The notes under the pieces were generated by a model, which worked only from the letters and a program-made list of their open reading frames with translations, made no database searches and was not told where the DNA came from. The position numbers and the translations under genes are program-made. DNA of 37,533 nt. Source: Gynuella sp. (GTDB taxonomy: Bacteria > Pseudomonadota > Gammaproteobacteria > Pseudomonadales > Natronospirillaceae). The stretch is from positions 1 through 37,533 of the forward strand of contig JANQHX010000018.1 of the NCBI GenBank assembly GCA_028282465.1. Reading direction: 5' to 3'. Positions 16,758 to 25,847 of this stretch are shown in pieces. Each line of letters starts with the position of its first letter. Positions within the stretch are counted from its first letter, which is position 1.

Positions 16758-19439
16758 TTACGCAACTTCTGGTTTAGAACCTTTAGCTGGTGCTTTCTTA
16801 GCAGGAGCAGGCTTTGCAGCCTTAGGTGCCTCGCCATAGAAAGCAGTCAGGTACATTTCTTTGATCTCTTTTACCAATGGGTAACGTGGGTTAGCTGGCG
16901 TACACTGATCGTCGAACGCTTCAACTGATAGGTAGTCAACGCGATCCAAGAATTCTTTTTCGTTTACGCCGGCTTCCTTAATAGTCTTAGGAATGTCGAG
17001 TTCAGCTTTTAAGTCATCAACCGCTTTGATTAACAACTCAACTTTTTCATCTACATCCTTACCACCTAGTTCGAGGTAATCAGCAATCTTAGCGTAACGG
17101 ATCTTAGCCTGAGGATACTTGTATTGAGGGAAAGTACCTTGCTTCACTGGGCAGTCAGTTGCGTTGTACTTGATCACCTCAGAAATCATCAGTGCGTTTG
17201 CCAAACCATGCGGTACGTGGAACTCAGAGCCCAGTTTGTGAGCCATAGAGTGACATACACCCAGGAACGCATTAGCGAAGGCAACACCCGCCATAGTTGC
17301 TGCATAGTGCACTTTTTCACGAGCTTTAGGATCTTCTTTACCATTCTTGTAGCTGCTTGGCAGATACTTGAAGATCAAGCGGATCGCTTCTAAGGCCTGG
17401 CCATTAGTGAACTCATTTGCAAACAAAGATACATAGGCTTCTAAGGCATGAGTCAGCGCATCAATACCACCAAATGCTGCTAGCTTAGGAGGCATATCCA
17501 TCACCATATCAGGGTCGATAATGGCCATGTTAGGAGTCAATTCGTAGTCAGCAATTGGGTACTTAACACCAGTCTCTTCGTCGGTTACCACTGCAAATGG
17601 AGTAACTTCAGAGCCGGTACCAGAAGTTGTTGGAATTGCCACCATCTGAGCTTTTTCGCCCATGGTTGGGAACTTATAAATACGCTTACGGATGTCCATA
17701 AAGCGCATTGCCAAGTCCTCGAAGCGAACCTCTGGGTGCTCATACATTACCCACATAATTTTGGCTGCGTCCATCGGAGAACCACCACCGAAAGAGACAA
17801 TTACGTCAGGCTGGAACGCATTGAGTTGAGCAACACCTTTCTTAACTGTCTTCAATGTTGGGTCTGGCTCAACTTCAAAGAACACATCAGTTTCAACGCC
17901 GTAACCAGTCAGAGTATCAATAACAATGTCTACGTAGCCATTGTTATATAGGAATGGGTCAGTAACGATCAGAGCACGCTTCTTGTCTTTAAGCTCTTCT
18001 AGAGCAACAGGCAAAGAACCTTTTCTGAAGTAAACAGATTTAGGTACCTTGTGCCACAACATGTTTTCTCTCCGCATTGCTACTGTTTTAGTGTTGATCA
18101 GGTGTTTAACACCTACGTTTTCAGAAACAGAGTTACCACCCCAAGAACCACAGCCCAGAGTTAAAGAAGGTGCTAACTTGAAGTTATATAAGTCACCAAT
18201 AGCGCCCTGAGAAGCAGGCATATTAATAAGGATACGACCAGTCTTCATTTGCTTACCGAAGAACTCAATACGGTCATGGTTGCGATCTTGGTCAGTGTAT
18301 AAAACAGAGGTATGACCCATACCGCCCATTTCGATCAACTTAACACCGATAGCAACAGCTTCGTCGTAGTCTTTGGCTTTGTACATAGCCAAAGTTGGAG
18401 ACAGTTTTTCGTGAGCGAATGGTTCAGCTTCATCAACAGCTTCACACTCAGCAATAAGAACCTTAACTTCTTTAGGCACTTCAACACCGCCAATTTCAGC
18501 AACGCGCCAAGCAGGCTGACCTACGATCTCTGGATTCATACCACAACCAGGACCTACTAAAACTTTAGCACCAACTTTCTTCTTCTCTTCAGGGGTTAGA
18601 ACCCAAGCACCACGAGCCTGGAATTCAGCACGCACGGCTTCATATACATCTTCAACCACTACAACAGACTGCTCAGACGCACAGATTACGCCGTTGTCGA
18701 AAGTTTTAGACATCAGTACAGAACTTACAGCCTGTTTGATGTGTGCCGTTTCATCTATCACAGCTGGGGTATTACCAGCACCAACACCAATGGCAGGCTT
18801 ACCAGAAGAGTAAGCTGCTTTAACCATGCCTGGGCCACCAGTTGCCAGAATCATGTTAATGTCTTCGTGAGCCATGATGTGCTGAGAACCAGCAACTGAG
18901 GGCTCTTCAATGCACGCCACGATACCGTCTGGAGCGCCAGCTTCACGAGCAGCATCCATAATGATTTTACAAGCTAATGCAGTACATTTCTTTGCACGAG
19001 GGTGAGGAGAAAAGATGATGCCGTTACGGGTTTTTAAGGCTAATAATGATTTGAATATTGCTGTTGAAGTTGGGTTAGTGGTTGGAACAACACCAGCAAG
19101 AATACCAACAGGTTCTGCAACTTTCATAGTACCGAAAGCTTTATCTTCTTCTAAGATGCCGCAAGTTTTTTCATCTTTGTACTTGTTATAAATGTACTCA
19201 GATGCGAAGTGGTTTTTAATCGCCTTATCTTCTGCGATACCCATACCTGTTTCTTCAGCCGCCATTTGAGCTAACATAATGCGGTTGTTGTTTGCTGCTA
19301 GAGCTGCACGACGAAAAATCTCATCGACTTGATCTTGAGTGAAACTTGCGTAGGCACGCTGCGCTTTTTTCACCTTGGCAATCATGGCATCAATGCCTGC
19401 CATATCGTTGGAGTTATCTACTACTTTTTTGTCAGCCAC
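16758..19439 (-). CDS. adhE: Bifunctional acetaldehyde-CoA/alcohol dehydrogenase
   Basis: The 893-aa product matches the AdhE length (E. coli 891). The N-terminal CoA-acylating aldehyde dehydrogenase half has the active Cys in DNGVICASEQSVVV and the loop ILATGGPGMVKAAYSSGKPA. The linker leads to the C-terminal iron-dependent alcohol dehydrogenase half with FGGGSPMDAAKIMW (NAD), TTSGTGSEVTPFAV, GIDALTHALEAY, CHSMAHKLG and HVPHGLANAL, carrying the iron ligands. It reduces acetyl-CoA to ethanol in fermentation and assembles into spirosomes. The start is GTG with GGGAGG 9 nt upstream. The last 25 residues form an Ala/Pro/Lys-rich tail. Codon use is strongly biased, implying high expression. A perfect FNR/ANR box upstream points to anaerobic induction. 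Confidence 0.97.
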   Translation of the reverse strand: MADKKVVDNSNDMAGIDAMIAKVKKAQRAYASFTQDQVDEIFRRAALAANNNRIMLAQMAAEETGMGIAEDKAIKNHFASEYIYNKYKDEKTCGILEEDKAFGTMKVAEPVGILAGVVPTTNPTSTAIFKSLLALKTRNGIIFSPHPRAKKCTALACKIIMDAAREAGAPDGIVACIEEPSVAGSQHIMAHEDINMILATGGPGMVKAAYSSGKPAIGVGAGNTPAVIDETAHIKQAVSSVLMSKTFDNGVICASEQSVVVVEDVYEAVRAEFQARGAWVLTPEEKKKVGAKVLVGPGCGMNPEIVGQPAWRVAEIGGVEVPKEVKVLIAECEAVDEAEPFAHEKLSPTLAMYKAKDYDEAVAIGVKLIEMGGMGHTSVLYTDQDRNHDRIEFFGKQMKTGRILINMPASQGAIGDLYNFKLAPSLTLGCGSWGGNSVSENVGVKHLINTKTVAMRRENMLWHKVPKSVYFRKGSLPVALEELKDKKRALIVTDPFLYNNGYVDIVIDTLTGYGVETDVFFEVEPDPTLKTVKKGVAQLNAFQPDVIVSFGGGSPMDAAKIMWVMYEHPEVRFEDLAMRFMDIRKRIYKFPTMGEKAQMVAIPTTSGTGSEVTPFAVVTDEETGVKYPIADYELTPNMAIIDPDMVMDMPPKLAAFGGIDALTHALEAYVSLFANEFTNGQALEAIRLIFKYLPSSYKNGKEDPKAREKVHYAATMAGVAFANAFLGVCHSMAHKLGSEFHVPHGLANALMISEVIKYNATDCPVKQGTFPQYKYPQAKIRYAKIADYLELGGKDVDEKVELLIKAVDDLKAELDIPKTIKEAGVNEKEFLDRVDYLSVEAFDDQCTPANPRYPLVKEIKEMYLTAFYGEAPKAAKPAPAKKAPAKGSKPEVA

Positions 19440-19546
19440 TTTCCGGCCTCCCTAACTATGTATAAACCATTAAGATGACTAAATTGTAGGAAAACTACAT
19501 TTTGTCAGTATTGATACAAGTCATGACTCGGTTGCTAGGGTTATTT

Positions 19547-19586
19547 TTAGTAGTAAAATTACAGAACGGATGTTGATTGAGATCAA
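19547..19586 (-). promoter_or_regulatory. FNR/ANR box and candidate -10 upstream of adhE
   Basis: TTGATTGAGATCAA at 19573-19586 matches the FNR/ANR consensus TTGAT-N4-ATCAA in every specified base. On the minus strand a -10-like TACTAA lies at 19552-19547, about 30 bp from the box centre, close to the class II activator arrangement (about 32 bp). The transcript would have an untranslated leader of roughly 100 nt before the adhE GTG. Confidence 0.75.
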
Positions 19587-19602
19587 TTCATTTGCGCGCA
19601 AC

Positions 19603-21219
19603 TTAGTTTGCACCGCAACCTAAACTGCCACTCAGCTTATAGAGTTCTTTGGACAACTCATTAACGCCTTCACTGTTTCGTCTAATGGTTTCCACCTGAT
19701 CGACCATGTCAGATGCAATCTCTAACACTCGATCAGCCGCTTGGTTTTGATCCTGAATGACTTGCCTCTGGGAATCAATGGCATAAGTTGCGTCTTCAGT
19801 TTGTTGGTTGATAGAGCTCATAGAATTATGAACCTGCTGAATGTTCTCCAACGTTTGTACAGCAGATTCAACCGTCTCTGTCACTGTGGTTTCACACTCG
19901 TTCATATGGGTTATTGATTGTTCAGATACTTCTTGTAACTGAGTGATGATTTCATTAATTGTAGTCGTCGATTCTTGGGTTCTTGAAGCCAATGCCCTGA
20001 CTTCATCAGCAACTACTGCGAAACCACGCCCCTGCTCCCCTGCTCTGGCAGCTTCAATCGCTGCATTCAAAGCCAATAAATTAGTTTGCTCTGCTATGCC
20101 TCTAATAACATCTAAAACAGAAGCAATCTCATCGGTATGAGCTTTTAAACCACTTAGTGATCCAGATGCCGAATTAATTTTCTGGGCCAGTGAACCAATG
20201 ACTTTCTCAGTTTGCTTTATGTTTTCATAGCCCTTATCAAGATTTGTTGTAGAAAGCCCTAGCTCTTCTTTAACTCTCATGGAGCTGTCTGCAACATCCT
20301 GAGAAGATTGTGACAGTTGCGTTAAAGCGTCGGCAATCCGTCGGATTTCATCTTCTTGTTTCTTAGCGCCACCCTGAGTGGATTCTGCTGAGAAAGAAAG
20401 CTCATCTGAAATCACTTTCATCTGATCAGAATCTTTCATTAATGCACTGACTAAATTCGAAATATTGTCTAAAACCGCGTTGAAGTTTAATGAAATATTT
20501 CCAATCTCATCCTGCCGCACAACGGAAAGGCGTTGCCCTAAATCAACATCCCCACTTGATAGCTTTCGCACTGACTCCTGAAATCTCAATAATGGTTTTA
20601 GAAGCTGGTACATAACCACCCAGAAAATCAAACCAATCACTCCGATAGTTACGAAAATACCTATCTTCAGAATTCCTTTTAAGAAATCACCATCGCTCAC
20701 AAGATTGTTATTCAGCTCTGTTTTTACATCCTCGATGATGGCTATCAACTCATCCATATGAAACAGCATCCGCTGAATTCGATCATCAAATTCGAGCATC
20801 AAGGGGTTCCCTACATCACTGCCACCACTTACATAACCCTTCGCCATCATCAACCCATGGTTGTAGTAGGCATCTAGATCGTCTCTAACGGTATTGAAAT
20901 CAATAAGAGGCCACTGACTTACCTCTTCTATTTTATTCAAATTTGTCATTGCATCTTTGTAGTGCTGCTCCGCAAGAAAAAAGCCATCATCCAAACCATC
21001 CAGGCCCCGTGTCGCACTGACATCGGTAAACCATTGTTGAACCTGAGCGACATTGAATCTGAAGTGCATTGCCTCCAGAACCATGGGTTCAACCCGATTC
21101 CTAAGCACTTCATTGTCTCCACTGATTTTCATACTGAGGTAAAGCACAGAAGCAGTTTGAGCGATGAGTATGATGGCGACTGTGGCCAACAGAACCACTA
21201 TTTTCTGTCTTATTGTCAT
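19603..21219 (-). CDS. Methyl-accepting chemotaxis protein, helical sensor type
   Basis: The product is a 538-aa chemoreceptor. TM1 is about residues 8-30, a helical periplasmic domain of about 150 residues follows (containing [20 protein letters not shown] near 54-73), TM2 is about 182-206 and HAMP about 207-260. The signalling tip is [20 protein letters not shown] with [15 protein letters not shown]. The all-helical sensor resembles the four-helix-bundle group rather than Cache. No CheR pentapeptide is present. AAGGA precedes the ATG. It lies upstream of adhE on the same strand, but the FNR box and promoter between them suggest separate transcription. The ligand is unknown; an energy- or redox-related stimulus is only a guess from the adhE neighbour. 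Confidence 0.94.
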   Translation of the reverse strand: MTIRQKIVVLLATVAIILIAQTASVLYLSMKISGDNEVLRNRVEPMVLEAMHFRFNVAQVQQWFTDVSATRGLDGLDDGFFLAEQHYKDAMTNLNKIEEVSQWPLIDFNTVRDDLDAYYNHGLMMAKGYVSGGSDVGNPLMLEFDDRIQRMLFHMDELIAIIEDVKTELNNNLVSDGDFLKGILKIGIFVTIGVIGLIFWVVMYQLLKPLLRFQESVRKLSSGDVDLGQRLSVVRQDEIGNISLNFNAVLDNISNLVSALMKDSDQMKVISDELSFSAESTQGGAKKQEDEIRRIADALTQLSQSSQDVADSSMRVKEELGLSTTNLDKGYENIKQTEKVIGSLAQKINSASGSLSGLKAHTDEIASVLDVIRGIAEQTNLLALNAAIEAARAGEQGRGFAVVADEVRALASRTQESTTTINEIITQLQEVSEQSITHMNECETTVTETVESAVQTLENIQQVHNSMSSINQQTEDATYAIDSQRQVIQDQNQAADRVLEIASDMVDQVETIRRNSEGVNELSKELYKLSGSLGCGAN

Positions 21220-21335
21220 GACTAATCCTTAATGACTGAAACCTCTTTTACTAAAGACTAGACTATAGCCACCCTTAGTAAGTCATGATTCACTAGGTAT
21301 TTTGCACTTATTATGAGTTCTTCCGACTCTTTGGC

Positions 21336-21341
21336 TTGACA
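21336..21341 (+). promoter_or_regulatory. Possible -35 element for the leader/ilvA transcript
   Basis: A consensus TTGACA lies about 60 bp before the proposed leader-peptide ATG. The -10 at standard spacing is poor (AACCAT at 21359-21364), so the promoter call is tentative. Confidence 0.3.
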
Positions 21342-21397
21342 CTCCAGATATATTCAACAACCATATGGTTATTAATTTACTGAACTCACTGCAGCAA

Positions 21398-21463
21398 ATG
21401 AACAGATTACTTTCAGCACAGATTATTATGATTATGCACACTAAGAGGCTCTTGGTGGATTAG
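21398..21463 (+). CDS. Candidate regulatory leader peptide (21 aa)
   Basis: This short ORF encodes MNRLLSAQIIMIMHTKRLLV plus a final D, then TAG. It has Ile at codons 9, 10 and 12 and four Leu codons. It stops 20 bp before a strong terminator that precedes a threonine deaminase gene. The segment TTGGTGG (21452-21458), inside its last codons, is complementary (one G-U pair) to CCGCCAA (21490-21496) in the terminator arm. Ribosome stalling at the Ile codons would therefore free an antiterminator, while reading to the stop would mask it. No clear Shine-Dalgarno is seen, which is the main weakness. Confidence 0.45.
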   Translation: MNRLLSAQIIMIMHTKRLLVD

Positions 21464-21513
21464 CCTGTGTTTGAGAAAACATCAAAAACCCGCCAAATGG
21501 CGGGTTTTTTTTT
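21452..21513 (+). terminator. Terminator with mutually exclusive antiterminator upstream of ilvA (attenuator)
   Basis: The terminator stem is CCCGCC (21489-21494), loop AAAT, GGCGGG (21499-21504), then nine T. The alternative pairing TTGGTGG (21452-21458) with CCGCCAA (21490-21496) uses the same left arm and so excludes the terminator. The next coding gene starts 24 bp downstream. The terminator is certain; the attenuation model is inference, and the same sequence could instead end a small RNA. Confidence 0.7.
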
Positions 21514-21536
21514 GCTGGCACAAAATGGAAGGAATG

Positions 21537-22559
21537 ATGGATAGCGCACAGCTTAAAATAGAAGACAGCACGTTGACTTTGCCTACCCTAGAAGACGTGA
21601 AACAAGCTGCAAAGCGAATAACGGGGCATGTTGTTGACACAGACTTGCAGTACTCGCCTTATTTGAGTGATAAATTCAAAGCAAATATCTACTTAAAGCG
21701 AGAGGATCAACAACTTGTCAGATCTTTCAAGATCCGAGGCGCTATCAATAAGATATTGCAGCTTAGTCCTGAACAATTAACTCAAGGAGTTGTGTGCGCG
21801 AGTGCAGGAAACCACTCACAAGGTGTCGCATTATCTTGTTCTAGACTGAAAATTCCCGGCAAGATCTTTATGCCGGCGAATACTCCTGGTCAAAAAGTAA
21901 GCCAGGCAAAAAAACATGGCGGAGACTGGGTAGATATTGAACTGTATGGTGAAACTTTCGACGACGCTTATCATGCAGCGATGTCTTATCGCAAAGACAC
22001 TAACGCAGTGTTTGTTCACCCCTTTGATGATTTTGATGTGATCTGTGGTCAAGGAACAGTGGGCTTAGAAATCCTAAAGGAATCTGACTTCGAAATTCAC
22101 CATCTCTTGCTGCCTGTTGGTGGCGGTGGACTTGCGGCGGGAGTCAGCACTGTTTTTAAAGACTTATCACCCGTTACAAAAATAACAGGCCTAGAGCCTT
22201 ACCATGCGGCCGCCATGAAGCGTTCGCTCGACGTGGGTTTTAATGCTGAGTTAGTTTCAATTGATCCATTTGTGGACGGTGCTGCTACAAAAAAGGTCGG
22301 TGATTTAGGCTTTGAAATATGTTCGAAAAACTTGGACTCTGTAGTACCGGTTCCAGAATCAATGATCTGCAAAACACTCATTGAACTGTATCAAGAACAA
22401 GCTATGGTCACTGAACTGGCAGGTGCTCTGAGCATTGCTGGTTTAAATCTGATGAAAAATGACATTAAGGATAAAAACGTTGTCTGTGTGTTGAGTGGAA
22501 GTAATAACGACTTTCTACGAGCTGGTGAGATTTTAGCAAGGTCTGAGCGAGATATATGA
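21537..22559 (+). CDS. ilvA: Threonine ammonia-lyase, catalytic domain only
   Basis: The product has 340 aa. The start ATG at 21537 follows GGAAGGA; ATGs at 21525 and 21534 are possible. It is a fold-type II PLP enzyme: Lys65 in SFKIRGA forms the Schiff base, GNHSQG (91-96) binds substrate and GGGGL (195-199) holds the phosphate. It converts threonine to 2-oxobutyrate and ammonia, the first step to isoleucine. The end, VLSGSNNDFLRAGEILARSE, matches the junction where Bacillus/Staphylococcus-type IlvA (about 420 aa) continues into an ACT-like regulatory domain, which is missing here. The 60 bp after the stop leave no room for a lost domain. A catabolic (TdcB-like) role is the alternative, but the Ile-rich leader upstream favours biosynthesis. 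Confidence 0.9.
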   Translation: MDSAQLKIEDSTLTLPTLEDVKQAAKRITGHVVDTDLQYSPYLSDKFKANIYLKREDQQLVRSFKIRGAINKILQLSPEQLTQGVVCASAGNHSQGVALSCSRLKIPGKIFMPANTPGQKVSQAKKHGGDWVDIELYGETFDDAYHAAMSYRKDTNAVFVHPFDDFDVICGQGTVGLEILKESDFEIHHLLLPVGGGGLAAGVSTVFKDLSPVTKITGLEPYHAAAMKRSLDVGFNAELVSIDPFVDGAATKKVGDLGFEICSKNLDSVVPVPESMICKTLIELYQEQAMVTELAGALSIAGLNLMKNDIKDKNVVCVLSGSNNDFLRAGEILARSERDI

Positions 22560-22618
22560 ACCCATCTGGTACACTTTGAAACAGAGCCACTAACTCACAA
22601 TTGCAGTGAACAATAGTT

Positions 22619-23713
22619 ATGCATGAAGACATCATCATCAAGACAGCAGAGTTTTTCACAGAAATGTCTCTGCTGTCCTATTTTGTGGTCGTTCTTAATC
22701 TATTTTTAGTTCTAGTATCTAAACCTTTATTAAGGTTTCTAAATCACGGAAAACCTGATGCTCCGTTATTTAAAACCAAGCTCCGAGTGTTTAGTGCCAT
22801 CAATGTATTTTTTATCGGGCTGGTCTTTTATTTGGAATGGTCTCCGGAGTATACATCCAGTACATGGGTCACCAAATGTATTTCCGTTGTTGTCATTGTC
22901 TATTTGTCTCATTTAGTCACGGTTGTCTATCAATTCTGGATAAGAAATAAGTTCGCAATTATCAAAGAAACGGATGACCAGATAACAGTAAGGGATACCT
23001 ATAGATCTAGAGTTTGGTCGATAATCGGTACCATTTTTATTTATCTAATTTCTCTTGTCGCCATTATCCAAGCATTAGAATTTGAAAACCTATTACAGGC
23101 TGGTGGTGTACTTGGCCTGATTGGCGTTATGCTGGCTTTAACCCAGGCATCCTGGGCTCCTGATATTATCAGTGGATTAATTATTTTGAATTCAGGCTTC
23201 ACCAACGAGGACGACGTCATCCAAATAAAAGGCCCCGGCTTCGACATGCTGGTGTTAGTTTATAAAGTGAAAATGTTTCACACTGAACTACTGAATCTAA
23301 CAAATAACCATAGAGTGATGATAAAAAATTCTAAAATCAGAGATCTCGAATGTCATAACTTATCAAGGTTTGCTTCAGCTAAAGGCCTGAGGGAATGTCT
23401 AACTTTTAATATCGGGTATGACACCACACCCACCACTGCAATCAGTTTTTTTGAATCTGTTTTTGCGGAGCTTCAAAATAATTCAGATATCAAAATCGAA
23501 CACCAACATCCGGTAGAAGTCAGAGTTTTGGACACAGGAAATGATGCAGTGCGTTGGGGCGTATTTTATTATACAAAAGATGTTAAACAGATTTTAAAAA
23601 CACGGCATACACTGAATGAGATTTTGCTAAGACGGTCTTTGGAAGAACGGATAGATTTATCCACGCCTAAACTCATGAAAGTCGATGCCGAAATAAGCCA
23701 GACTACAGGGTAA
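22619..23713 (+). CDS. MscS family mechanosensitive ion channel-like protein
   Basis: This 364-aa inner-membrane protein has about four transmembrane segments (near residues 15-38, 53-72, 83-108 and 130-155) and then the MscS pore helix GGVLGLIGVMLALTQ (160-174), followed by DIISGLIIL. The cytoplasmic beta domain carries DDVIQIKG, HTELLNLTNNHRVMIKNSKI and RDLECHNLSR, and the alpha/beta domain follows. Members release solutes on hypo-osmotic shock or bind signalling ligands; the gating stimulus here is unknown. The TM helix lengths and the pore glycines are consistent with a functional channel. It lies 59 bp after ilvA and ends at a terminator; no functional link with ilvA is apparent. Confidence 0.9.
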   Translation: MHEDIIIKTAEFFTEMSLLSYFVVVLNLFLVLVSKPLLRFLNHGKPDAPLFKTKLRVFSAINVFFIGLVFYLEWSPEYTSSTWVTKCISVVVIVYLSHLVTVVYQFWIRNKFAIIKETDDQITVRDTYRSRVWSIIGTIFIYLISLVAIIQALEFENLLQAGGVLGLIGVMLALTQASWAPDIISGLIILNSGFTNEDDVIQIKGPGFDMLVLVYKVKMFHTELLNLTNNHRVMIKNSKIRDLECHNLSRFASAKGLRECLTFNIGYDTTPTTAISFFESVFAELQNNSDIKIEHQHPVEVRVLDTGNDAVRWGVFYYTKDVKQILKTRHTLNEILLRRSLEERIDLSTPKLMKVDAEISQTTG

Positions 23714-23718
23714 AAAAG

Positions 23719-23745
23719 AAAAAGAGCAAGCCGCTCTTTTTCTAT
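23719..23745. terminator. Bidirectional terminator between the MscS-like and PhoD-like genes
   Basis: AAAAAGAGC (23719-23727), loop AAGCC and GCTCTTTTT (23733-23741) form a stem with A and T tails on both sides, placed between two converging genes. Confidence 0.88.
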
Positions 23746-23774
23746 ATTTTGCTTTCTCAATTAATAACTATTCA

Positions 23775-25472
23775 CTAGCTAATTTTAAGATTACTTCCTA
23801 TAGATGCTGAAAGAGTTTTTCCTCTTGTTTCATCAATTGAGTAATCTTTACTGGTAATGGTATCCACGTATACCCATTCACTGTTTACCTTATCAGCTGT
23901 GAATGTCACAACCATAAAACCACGTTGACTGATATTACAATACTGCAATCCATCAATTAGGGTAGTGTAAGCGAATTCCGTACCTTGGATCACTTCGGGA
24001 ACATTTGGAAGCCCAAGGAATTCTGATAATCCTGGCGAAGTCACTGAACTGGTCGCAAATTCCACTGCAACCACTTCTCCACTCTGATCAACAACATTGT
24101 TCGCCCAGGCGTTGTGAGTATCACCTGCAAGAACAACCAGATTTTTATTTAAACTTTTTGCAGTGCCTAGTATGACTTCTCTTTCATAGGCATAGCCGTC
24201 CCAAGCATCTAGGTTATAAGGTATTTTATTCAGCACACGGGCTTGCTCTTGAGGAGTCACCGTGGGGTCACCGCCGTTGAGCCTTAACTGAATCGACACC
24301 AATTCTTCAACAACCGTTGGGTCTTGTAATAGCTCAGCAGGAATATTCATCTTACCCATCAATACCTGCTGCCCTAATACTTGCCATGTAGAGTTTGATA
24401 CGGCCATAGACTGTTGCAGCCATGCTAACTGATCTTGACCCATTAAAGTTCGATTCTGGTCTGAAACATCTGCAATAAACTGAGGAGCGTTAAACGCACC
24501 AGTTGTTGGATCCGTGTAGTTGGCGTAATCCAATTGTTGATCTCGACCAACAATACGCGTGTCCAACATGTACAATGAAACTAAACTACCAAAATCGAAT
24601 TGGCGGTAAATAGTTTCTTCATCATTTTCTGAGGCTGGCCTAATTGGCATCCATTCAAAATATGCTTGCAATGCCTGAAGTTTTCTTTCGGTAAAATCGC
24701 CTTCACCATCGTTATGATTTTCTGCACCGTCTTTCCAGGTGTCGTTAGTAATTTCATGGTCATCCCAGACCACAATAAATGGCACTAACTGATGCAAGAA
24801 CTGCAAATCTGTATCAGTTCGGTACAGTGCATAGCGCTTCCTATAGTCATCAAGTGAAAGGGTTTCAACATCATTGTCAGCAGGTATTTCTCTGCCAAGC
24901 TCAGCCGCATTATCGGAAGCGAAACCACCGTTAGCATATTCGTAGATGTAGTCACCTAAATGCAGCACAGCATCAAGATCGGTTCTTTTTGCGGCTTCTG
25001 CGTAAACATTGAAAAATCCAGTTGGATAGTTTGAACAGGACATTACTGCAAGCTTCACTTGATCAAGGGTGCCCTCACCAAGGGTTTTCATTTCACCAAT
25101 AGGCGATTCAGATCTTTTAGATTTAAAACGATAATAATACTTTTGACCTGGGTTTAGATTTCTAACATCGACTTTTAGCGTGTAGTCGGATTTTGCTGAC
25201 ACTATTGTTGAACCTAGGTGAATCAAGGAGTCAAAATTCGAATCCTCTGCCACTTCCCAGGTAACAGCTATGTCTGCGTCTTCTTCTGGTGTTACTCTTG
25301 TCCAAATAATTATACGGTCTTGCAAAGGGTCGCCACTGGCTACACCATGCAAAAATTTTACATTCACTGAAGAACCAACTAAACCGCAGCCAGTTATGCC
25401 ATTAGAAACTACCGCTGCGCCAACACCCATTGCTGAGAGTTTGACGAAATCACGTCTTGATAAACCTTTCAT
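23775..25472 (-). CDS. phoD: PhoD-type alkaline phosphatase/phosphodiesterase, Tat lipoprotein
   Basis: The 565-aa product begins with a twin-arginine motif (LSRRDFVKL) and a hydrophobic stretch ending in the lipobox-like ITGC with Cys29, so it is probably exported folded and then lipid-anchored. An N-terminal beta-sandwich (FLHGVASGDPLQDRIIIWTR, the PhoD_N start) precedes the metallophosphatase domain: VMSCSNYPTGFFNVY, LHLGDYIYEY, VWDDHEITNDTW and VLAGDTHNAWANN provide the metal ligands. PhoD enzymes hydrolyse phosphomonoesters and diesters and usually need calcium and iron. No Pho box was recognised upstream; instead a 10-bp inverted repeat lies about 80-118 bp before the start. The gene may serve phosphorus scavenging in seawater. 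Confidence 0.92.
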   Translation of the reverse strand: MKGLSRRDFVKLSAMGVGAAVVSNGITGCGLVGSSVNVKFLHGVASGDPLQDRIIIWTRVTPEEDADIAVTWEVAEDSNFDSLIHLGSTIVSAKSDYTLKVDVRNLNPGQKYYYRFKSKRSESPIGEMKTLGEGTLDQVKLAVMSCSNYPTGFFNVYAEAAKRTDLDAVLHLGDYIYEYANGGFASDNAAELGREIPADNDVETLSLDDYRKRYALYRTDTDLQFLHQLVPFIVVWDDHEITNDTWKDGAENHNDGEGDFTERKLQALQAYFEWMPIRPASENDEETIYRQFDFGSLVSLYMLDTRIVGRDQQLDYANYTDPTTGAFNAPQFIADVSDQNRTLMGQDQLAWLQQSMAVSNSTWQVLGQQVLMGKMNIPAELLQDPTVVEELVSIQLRLNGGDPTVTPQEQARVLNKIPYNLDAWDGYAYEREVILGTAKSLNKNLVVLAGDTHNAWANNVVDQSGEVVAVEFATSSVTSPGLSEFLGLPNVPEVIQGTEFAYTTLIDGLQYCNISQRGFMVVTFTADKVNSEWVYVDTITSKDYSIDETRGKTLSASIGSNLKIS

Positions 25473-25847
25473 TGATCTTTCCTCTAATACCCATCCTTTT
25501 AGAGAAAACGAAATTAGTTTCTAGATGTGAAGGTTTTTTTAAAAAGGAAATTAATCTTTCAATTATGTGAATTTGATAAGTTGAAAGATTTTTAAATAGT
25601 CAAATGAGTCGCTTAAGGAAATACTGAGCTCATGGACGGAACAATTATGAGGAAATAGCTTGTTGATTGAGTTTCTCACGTGCTGATAGTAAACACACCT
25701 TAAGCATATCGCTGTTAGAGGAATGGACAATCTTCTAGGAAGTTGTCATTTAAATAAAAAACTCAAGATGCTCACTTTATAGACAACAAGACAACTTACC
25801 ACCTGAAGCGCATTGACTTCTATAGTTTCACTGGCAAAACACTACTG
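25473..25847. other. 375-bp stretch without a supported gene; contains a 10-bp inverted repeat
   Basis: AATCTTTCAA at 25553-25562 is repeated in inverse as TTGAAAGATT at 25581-25590, an exact dyad with an 18-bp spacer. It could be an operator for the PhoD-type gene (ATG at 25472) or a weak hairpin. The remainder (25600-25847) shows stops in all frames and no family resemblance; it may be decayed sequence belonging to the frameshifted regulator that follows. Confidence 0.5.

Noticed and set aside
19511-19523. Second FNR box TTGATACAAGTCA
   Set aside because: The right half-site matches only about three of five consensus bases.
21484-21513. Terminator before ilvA read as the end of a separate small RNA
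   Set aside because: Possible, but no consensus promoter pair was found upstream, and the leader ORF and mutually exclusive pairing explain it better; kept as the alternative.
21537-22559. Serine racemase or TdcB as the preferred name
   Set aside because: The end SGSNNDF..AGEILARSE matches the IlvA junction, and the leader upstream is rich in Ile; TdcB-like catabolism is noted only as an alternative.
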